64,000 nucleotides of DNA from Rhizobium sp. Leaf306 (GTDB taxonomy: Bacteria; Pseudomonadota; Alphaproteobacteria; Rhizobiales; Rhizobiaceae). The position numbers and the translations under genes are program-made. How positions within the stretch are numbered: position 1 is the stretch's first letter; every line of letters starts with the position of its first letter. The stretch spans positions 1,260,970-1,324,969 of the forward strand of contig NZ_LMNX01000001.1 of assembly GCF_001423425.1 (NCBI RefSeq), read 5' to 3'. Of this stretch, positions 59,587-64,000 are shown piece by piece. The notes beneath the pieces were generated by a model. It searched no databases and was not told the origin of the DNA. It saw only the letters and a list, made by a program, of their open reading frames with translations.

Positions 59587-60051
59587 TTACTGTTTCGAGA
59601 TCGTCACGAAACGGCCGCCGCGGACGCGGACCCGCATGACGCAGGGCGCGGCATCGGTGCGCTCGCAGAACCGCGGATGCATCTGCAGCATGAACACCAT
59701 GTTGCCGAAATACTGGACGAAATCGTAGCCATAGATCTGGGCGGTGGCGATCATGATATAGCCGCCCTCCTTCGCCTGGACGTAGAAGTTCTGCGGGCAG
59801 CCATCTGCATTGCATTTGGGGCCGCGAACGCCGTCGCACGTCAGGTCGCTGTGATCGGTGACGACGTCCGTTATGCCATCATTGTTGATGTCGAAACGTT
59901 TGACGAAGCCCGGACCGAACTCGACTTTTCCGCAGGTTTTCTGGAAATGGCTCTTTTCCGTGACTTCCGGATCGCTGAACAGTTTCTGCTGGGCTGACGC
60001 GAAGGTCGGCAGCAGGACGAGAGCGACCAGAAGTATCAAGACCTTATTCAC
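59587..60051 (-). CDS. Small secreted hypothetical protein with EF-hand-like loop
   Basis: A 154-residue protein with signal peptide MNKVLILLVALVLLPTFASA. The mature part has an Asp-rich FDINNDGITDVVTDHSDLTC segment like the calcium loop of FG-GAP or dockerin repeats, and six Cys that could form disulphides (TCGK, LTCDG, KCNADGCP, FCER, PCVM). No family recognised; probably periplasmic. GTG 60051 is preferred because the signal peptide starts there; a TTG at 60072 is in frame. Converges with the YdcF gene. Confidence 0.72.
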   Translation of the reverse strand: MNKVLILLVALVLLPTFASAQQKLFSDPEVTEKSHFQKTCGKVEFGPGFVKRFDINNDGITDVVTDHSDLTCDGVRGPKCNADGCPQNFYVQAKEGGYIMIATAQIYGYDFVQYFGNMVFMLQMHPRFCERTDAAPCVMRVRVRGGRFVTISKQ

Positions 60052-60172
60052 CGCACCTACCCATATTCTCAAATCATCTGTTCATGACATCATCGGACCT
60101 GGCCGGAGATGCCGTTGCTGTCGTTAGCGTGATCATCTAGAGCAATGCACTTGCGCGACGCTGGAGAATGGA

Positions 60173-60826
60173 ATGTCCCTGCTGATGATCCTCGATTATG
60201 CCGGCATCGCGGTGTTTGCCGCAACCGGTGCGCTTGCGGCATCAAGAAAGGAGCTCGATCTCATCGGGTTTTTGTTCTTTGCAGCCGTGACCGGGCTCGG
60301 CGGCGGCACGGTGCGTGACATCATTCTTGGCCGTACCCCGGTCTTCTGGGTTCTCGACCCGACCTATATCCTGATCTGCGTCGTAACCGGCGTTCTCGTC
60401 TACCTGACGGCACACCGGGTCGAATGGCGCTATCGCTTGCTGATCTGGCTCGATGCGGTGGGCCTTGCCGCTTACACCGTGCTGGGTGCGGCCAAGGGCC
60501 TGGCCGCGACCGGATCACCCACGATCGCGATCATCACCGGCGCGCTGACGGCGGCATTCGGCGGGATCCTGCGCGATCTTCTCGCAAACGAGCCTTCCGT
60601 GCTGCTGCGCTCGGAAATCTATATCACGGCCGCGATCGCCGGCGCGGCCGCGTTCACGGCGGCACAAGCGCTCGGTTTTCCGCAATATGTCAGTTCAGGC
60701 TTTGGGGTATGTGTCGCCTTCGCCTTGCGGGGCGGCGCGATCCATTACGGCTGGACGCTGCCACGCTACAAGTCACGTCCGGGGCGACCGGCAGACGAGG
60801 CGATCAAGGGCAAGGCCAAGGATTAG
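60173..60826 (+). CDS. TRIC-type cation channel family protein (UPF0126)
   Basis: A 217-residue membrane protein built of two homologous halves, each three TM segments with a glycine-rich re-entrant motif: GLGGGTVRDIILGRTPVFWV in the first and AAFGGILRDLLANEPSVLLR in the second. This is the UPF0126/YicG layout shown to form trimeric intracellular-cation-type channels in prokaryotes. The ion carried here is not known. It converges on irr, with a 4-nt overlap of the 3' ends. Confidence 0.92.
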   Translation: MSLLMILDYAGIAVFAATGALAASRKELDLIGFLFFAAVTGLGGGTVRDIILGRTPVFWVLDPTYILICVVTGVLVYLTAHRVEWRYRLLIWLDAVGLAAYTVLGAAKGLAATGSPTIAIITGALTAAFGGILRDLLANEPSVLLRSEIYITAAIAGAAAFTAAQALGFPQYVSSGFGVCVAFALRGGAIHYGWTLPRYKSRPGRPADEAIKGKAKD

Positions 60827-61239
60827 CCGCGCTTTTCGCGCAGCCGGATGATGACGTCGACATGGGCGATTTCCATGCCCTCGGGCGCATCCGGGAGATT
60901 GCCGATTTCGAGATTGCTGATCGGGATATCCAAAACCTCGTTGCGCCCTTCGACAAAGAAGTGATGGTGATCGGAAATATTGGTGTCGAAATAGGTGCGT
61001 GCGCTCTCCACCGCGAGAACGCGGATGAGGCCTGCCTCGGTAAACTGGTGGAGGGTATTATAGACGGTGGCGAGCGAGACCGGCACGCCGGCTTCCGTGG
61101 CTTCCGCGTGCAGTTCCTCGACCGTCAGATGCCGATCACCCTTTGCAAACAACAGATCCGCCAACGCGACGCGCTGCCTCGTCGGTCGAAGGCCGCAATG
61201 GCGCAATCTAATCTCGATGTTCGGCATGGCATCCGCCAT
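60823..61239 (-). CDS. irr: Iron response regulator Irr (Fur family)
   Basis: A 138-residue Fur-family protein, shorter than Fur. The winged helix is LRPTRQRVALADLLFAKGDR and SLATVYNTLHQFTEAGLIRV. The metal/haem site SDHHHFF with three adjacent His is characteristic of Irr. In rhizobia Irr represses haem synthesis and iron-using genes under iron limitation and is destabilised or inactivated by haem. No N-terminal GCPWHD haem motif is present, as usual outside Bradyrhizobium. Located divergent from fabA, the conserved rhizobial order. Confidence 0.95.
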   Translation of the reverse strand: MADAMPNIEIRLRHCGLRPTRQRVALADLLFAKGDRHLTVEELHAEATEAGVPVSLATVYNTLHQFTEAGLIRVLAVESARTYFDTNISDHHHFFVEGRNEVLDIPISNLEIGNLPDAPEGMEIAHVDVIIRLREKRG

Positions 61240-61545
61240 ATGTGCTTCGGCTCCAACCGTTTCGTCACACGGGATCTAATCTGATTTCCGATATAACTTT
61301 TAAGATGAATTCTTTCAATAGTGTCCCTTAGCACGTCCTTCCGCGGTCGGCAAAAACGCTAATTTTCGGTGTTTTACCACTGGTTTGCGCTCTCCGCTTC
61401 CTATATGCGGACCTGAATGCGATGCTTCCGCAGCTGCAGTCTTCCCCAGACAGCACCTGTGTTTTCATGGCAAGACTTCAATTTCGGCCCATATTGCTCT
61501 AAAGCTTGGGAAACAAAAGCTTCAAACGGGGGGAAACGGAAATTC
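61240..61545 (+). promoter_or_regulatory. irr/fabA divergent intergenic region
   Basis: This 306-bp gap holds no gene I can support. A consensus-like -10 CTATAT is at 61401-61406 but has only a poor -35 at the right distance, so fabA transcription may need an activator. It would give a leader of about 130 nt. An AAAAGCTTCAAACGGGGGGA stretch before fabA contains its ribosome-binding site. I found no convincing Irr (ICE) or RirA (IRO) box. Confidence 0.35.
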
Positions 61546-62061
61546 ATGTCCACCAGACAGTCCAGCTTCAGCTACGAAGAAATCCTCTCTTGCGCCCACG
61601 GTGATCTGTTTGGTCCCGGCAATGCGCAGCTGCCGTTGCCGCCCATGCTGATGGTCCACCGGATCACGGAGATCTCGGAAACCGGCGGCGCCTTCGACAA
61701 GGGTTACATCCGCGCTGAATACGACGTGCGTCCGGACGACTGGTATTTCCCCTGCCATTTCGAAGGCAACCCGATCATGCCGGGCTGCCTTGGCCTTGAC
61801 GGCATGTGGCAGCTGACCGGCTTCTTCCTGGGCTGGCTGGGTGAACCCGGCCGCGGCATGGCGCTTTCGACCGGCGAAGTGAAGTTCAAGGGCATGATCC
61901 GCCCGGACACCAAGCTTCTGGAATATGGCATCGACTTCAAGCGCGTCATGAGGGGTCGCCTCGTGCTGGGCACCGCCGACGGCTGGCTGAAGGCCGATGG
62001 CGAGACCATCTATCAGGCGACGGACCTCCGCGTGGGTCTGTCCAAGGAAAAGACCGCCTGA
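61546..62061 (+). CDS. fabA: 3-hydroxydecanoyl-ACP dehydratase/isomerase
   Basis: A 171-residue enzyme, exactly the usual length. The active-site His is in [20 protein letters not shown], followed by [11 protein letters not shown]. FabA dehydrates 3-hydroxydecanoyl-ACP and isomerises the product to cis-3-decenoyl-ACP, the branch point for unsaturated fatty acids. Start ATG 61546; the frame is open to 61417. fabB follows after 46 nt, its partner in this pathway. Confidence 0.97.
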   Translation: MSTRQSSFSYEEILSCAHGDLFGPGNAQLPLPPMLMVHRITEISETGGAFDKGYIRAEYDVRPDDWYFPCHFEGNPIMPGCLGLDGMWQLTGFFLGWLGEPGRGMALSTGEVKFKGMIRPDTKLLEYGIDFKRVMRGRLVLGTADGWLKADGETIYQATDLRVGLSKEKTA

Positions 62062-62107
62062 ACTGCTTGAAAAGCGCAGCTGTCGAAAACAACAAAGGTT
62101 TGATGAA

Positions 62108-63331
62108 ATGAGACGGGTAGTTGTCACTGGGCTCGGTATCGTGTCCTCGATCGGTAACGACGCAGCCGAAGTCACCGAGTCCCTGCGGCAGGCAAAGTCC
62201 GGTATTTCTTTCTCGCCGGATTTCGCCGAGCACGGCTTCAAGTGCCAGGTCTGGGGCAAGCCCAACATCGATACGACGGAACTCGTCGATCGCCGCGCCA
62301 TGCGCTTCCTCTCCCAGGGTGGAGCGTGGAACCATGTGGCGATGAAGCAGGCGCTGGCCGATTCCGGACTTGAGGAAAAGGATTACAGCGAGAACGAGCG
62401 CACCGGCATCATCATGGGTTCGGGCGGTCCTTCCACCCGCACCCTGATCGAAGCGGCCGAGACGACGATCAAGAACAACAGCCCGAAGCGGATCGGTCCT
62501 TTTGCCGTGCCGAAGGCGATGTCTTCGACGGCGTCGGCAACGCTTGCGACCTGGTTCAAGATCCACGGCGTCAACTACTCGATCTCGTCGGCCTGCTCGA
62601 CGTCTGCGCATTGCATCGGCAATGCCGCGGAGATGATCCAGTGGGGCAAGCAGGACGTGATGTTCGCCGGCGGCCACGAAGACCTCGACTGGACCATGTC
62701 GAACCTGTTCGACGCGATGGGCGCCATGTCCTCCAAGTACAACGACCAGCCGGCGACGGCTTCGCGCGCCTATGACGCCGACCGCGACGGTTTCGTCATC
62801 GCCGGCGGTGCAGGCGTTCTCGTGCTTGAAGAGCTGGAGCATGCCAAGGCGCGCGGCGCCAAGATCTATGCGGAACTCACCGGCTACGGCGCAACATCCG
62901 ATGGCTACGACATGGTCGCACCATCAGGCGAAGGCGCAATCCGCTGCATGCGTCAGGCGCTTGCCAACGTGGAAGGTGAGGTCGACTACATCAACACCCA
63001 CGGCACCTCGACACCGGTTGGCGATTCCAAGGAAATCGGCGCCATCCGCGAAGTGTTCAAGGACAAGATCCCGCACATCCAGTCGACCAAGTCGCTGACC
63101 GGCCACTCGCTCGGCGGTGCCGGCGTGCAGGAATCGATCTACGGTCTGCTGATGATGCAGGAACGCTTTATCGGCGAGAGCGCGCACATCCAGACGCTGG
63201 ATCCGGAATTCGACGGCGTGCCGATCGTTCGCAAGCGGATCGACAATGCCAAGATCGACACTGTGCTCTCCAACTCCTTCGGCTTCGGCGGCACCAACGC
63301 TACGCTCGTCTTCCAGCGTCATAACGGATAA
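62108..63331 (+). CDS. fabB: Beta-ketoacyl-ACP synthase I
   Basis: A 407-residue condensing enzyme. The nucleophile Cys is in [20 protein letters not shown], the two His in [20 protein letters not shown] and [20 protein letters not shown], and the ending [14 protein letters not shown] is typical. FabB elongates the cis-3-decenoyl-ACP made by FabA. Start ATG 62108; fabI begins 4 nt after the stop. Confidence 0.97.
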   Translation: MRRVVVTGLGIVSSIGNDAAEVTESLRQAKSGISFSPDFAEHGFKCQVWGKPNIDTTELVDRRAMRFLSQGGAWNHVAMKQALADSGLEEKDYSENERTGIIMGSGGPSTRTLIEAAETTIKNNSPKRIGPFAVPKAMSSTASATLATWFKIHGVNYSISSACSTSAHCIGNAAEMIQWGKQDVMFAGGHEDLDWTMSNLFDAMGAMSSKYNDQPATASRAYDADRDGFVIAGGAGVLVLEELEHAKARGAKIYAELTGYGATSDGYDMVAPSGEGAIRCMRQALANVEGEVDYINTHGTSTPVGDSKEIGAIREVFKDKIPHIQSTKSLTGHSLGGAGVQESIYGLLMMQERFIGESAHIQTLDPEFDGVPIVRKRIDNAKIDTVLSNSFGFGGTNATLVFQRHNG

Positions 63332-63335
63332 TTTG

Positions 63336-64000
63336 ATGTCCGGGATCATGCAGGGCAAGCGCGGCCTGATCATGGGCGTTGCCAACAACCACTCGATCGC
63401 CTGGGGAATTGCCAAGGCGGTCGCGGCACAGGGTGCGGAAGTGGCTTTCACCTATCAGGGTGAGGCGCTTGGCAAGCGGGTCAGACCGCTTGCCGCCGAA
63501 CTCGGCTCAGATTTCGTGGTTCCCTGCGACGTCGAAGACATCACGTCGGTCGACGCAACGTTTGAAGCGCTGCGCGAACGCTGGGGCACGATCGACTTTC
63601 TCGTTCATGCCATCGGCTTCTCCGACAAGAACGAGCTGAAGGGCCTCTACGCCGACACGACGCGCGAGAATTTCTCGCGCACGATGGTAATCTCCTGCTT
63701 TTCCTTCACGGAAATCGCCAAGCGCGCCGCAGCCCTGATGCCGGATGGCGGCTCTATGCTGACGCTGACCTATAACGGTTCACAGCGCGTCATTCCGAAC
63801 TACAACGTGATGGGCGTTGCCAAGGCAGCGCTTGAAGCCTCGGTGCGGTATCTGGCCGCCGATTTCGGCCCGAACGACATCCGCGTCAACACGATCTCCG
63901 CCGGCCCCGTGCGCACGCTTGCCGGCGCCGGGATTTCCGATGCACGGGCGATCTACGCCTGGAACCAGCAGAACGCGCCGTTGCGCCGCACTGCCACGAT
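63336..64000 (+). CDS. fabI: Enoyl-ACP reductase FabI, C-terminus beyond the window
   Basis: The first 221 residues are visible. They start MSGIMQGKRGLIMGVANNHS with the NAD-binding SIAWGIAKAVAAQGAEVAFT of FabI, followed by FLVHAIGFSDKNELKG and the active-site YNGSQRVIPNYNVMGVAKAA (Tyr-x6-Lys). The FabI reaction is the last step of each elongation cycle and the target of triclosan-type inhibitors. It lies 4 nt after fabB and completes the fabA-fabB-fabI operon. Confidence 0.96.
   Translation, partial: MSGIMQGKRGLIMGVANNHSIAWGIAKAVAAQGAEVAFTYQGEALGKRVRPLAAELGSDFVVPCDVEDITSVDATFEALRERWGTIDFLVHAIGFSDKNELKGLYADTTRENFSRTMVISCFSFTEIAKRAAALMPDGGSMLTLTYNGSQRVIPNYNVMGVAKAALEASVRYLAADFGPNDIRVNTISAGPVRTLAGAGISDARAIYAWNQQNAPLRRTAT

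Noticed and set aside
61261-61330. AT-rich stretch before irr resembling an ICE or IRO box
   Set aside because: AAGATGAATTCTT does not fit TTTAGAA-N3-TTCTAAA, and the only TGA/TCA pair is 6 nt apart instead of 9.

Overview
The window is chromosomal DNA of an alphaproteobacterium of the order Hyphomicrobiales, most likely family Rhizobiaceae (Rhizobium/Agrobacterium relatives). The evidence is the set of conserved blocks: ffs-dnaX-YbaB-recR, rimP-nusA-ylxR-infB, rpsA-cmk-aroA (an EPSP synthase close to the Agrobacterium CP4 enzyme), a TIGR02300 gene beside tRNA-Ala, and irr/fabA-fabB-fabI. It also carries an alpha-r14-type small RNA and a RIME-like palindromic repeat, and its promoters match CTTGNN-N17-NNATAT. 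GC content is high throughout. I see no prophage, transposase, CRISPR array or defence island. Both ends cut genes: a HIT protein at the left and fabI at the right.

Layout. 0-7 kb: HIT protein, SRP RNA, dnaX, YbaB, MOSC protein, recR, a MltB-like lytic transglycosylase and an MFS exporter. 7-13.4 kb: the rimP-nusA-ylxR-infB operon, with a promoter and a terminator-like hairpin in its leader. 13.4-17.1 kb: exbB-exbD-tonB with a candidate RirA (IRO) box, then a malate/lactate dehydrogenase-family gene. 17.1-20.3 kb: a minus-strand sRNA with three CCTCCTCCC loops, an RNase D-like exonuclease and a 632-residue disordered protein of unknown function. 20.3-26 kb: aroA-paiB-cmk-rpsA on the minus strand, the TIGR02300 gene, tRNA-Ala(GGC) and a small membrane protein.

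26.1-36.5 kb is an amino-sugar catabolic locus. A minus-strand operon (MurQ-like etherase, ABC binding protein, two permeases, Gfo/Idh oxidoreductase, ATPase) diverges from a plus-strand operon (BadF-type amino-sugar kinase, GntR regulator, SIS-domain deaminase, NagA). Matching TGGTAT-N5-TGGYAT direct repeats lie just upstream of both operons. Together the genes would import GlcNAc- and MurNAc-type sugars, phosphorylate them, remove lactate, deacetylate and deaminate to fructose 6-phosphate.

36.5-43.6 kb holds a TctD/TctE-type two-component system, a DUF1993 protein, an orphan ABC-type binding protein and tctCBA (tricarboxylate transporter). Three perfectly spaced 11-bp direct repeats lie upstream of tctC. 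43.7-57.5 kb is a glutamate-supply region: a Liv-type ABC transporter operon ending in glutaminase, an alpha/beta hydrolase, a TRAP transporter with a MarR-like regulator, and a divergent 5-oxoprolinase. 57.5-64 kb carries a TIGR03862 flavoprotein, a YdcF protein, a small secreted protein, a TRIC-family protein, irr, and fabA-fabB-fabI for unsaturated fatty acid synthesis.

The most interesting points are regulatory: the three-hairpin sRNA, the tct and nag/mur operator repeats and the palindrome between TRAP and oxoprolinase. Alongside these are Gly100 in a CP4-like EPSP synthase and the MurQ/BadF peptidoglycan-sugar module. All functions are assigned by reading motifs and context; no database search was run.
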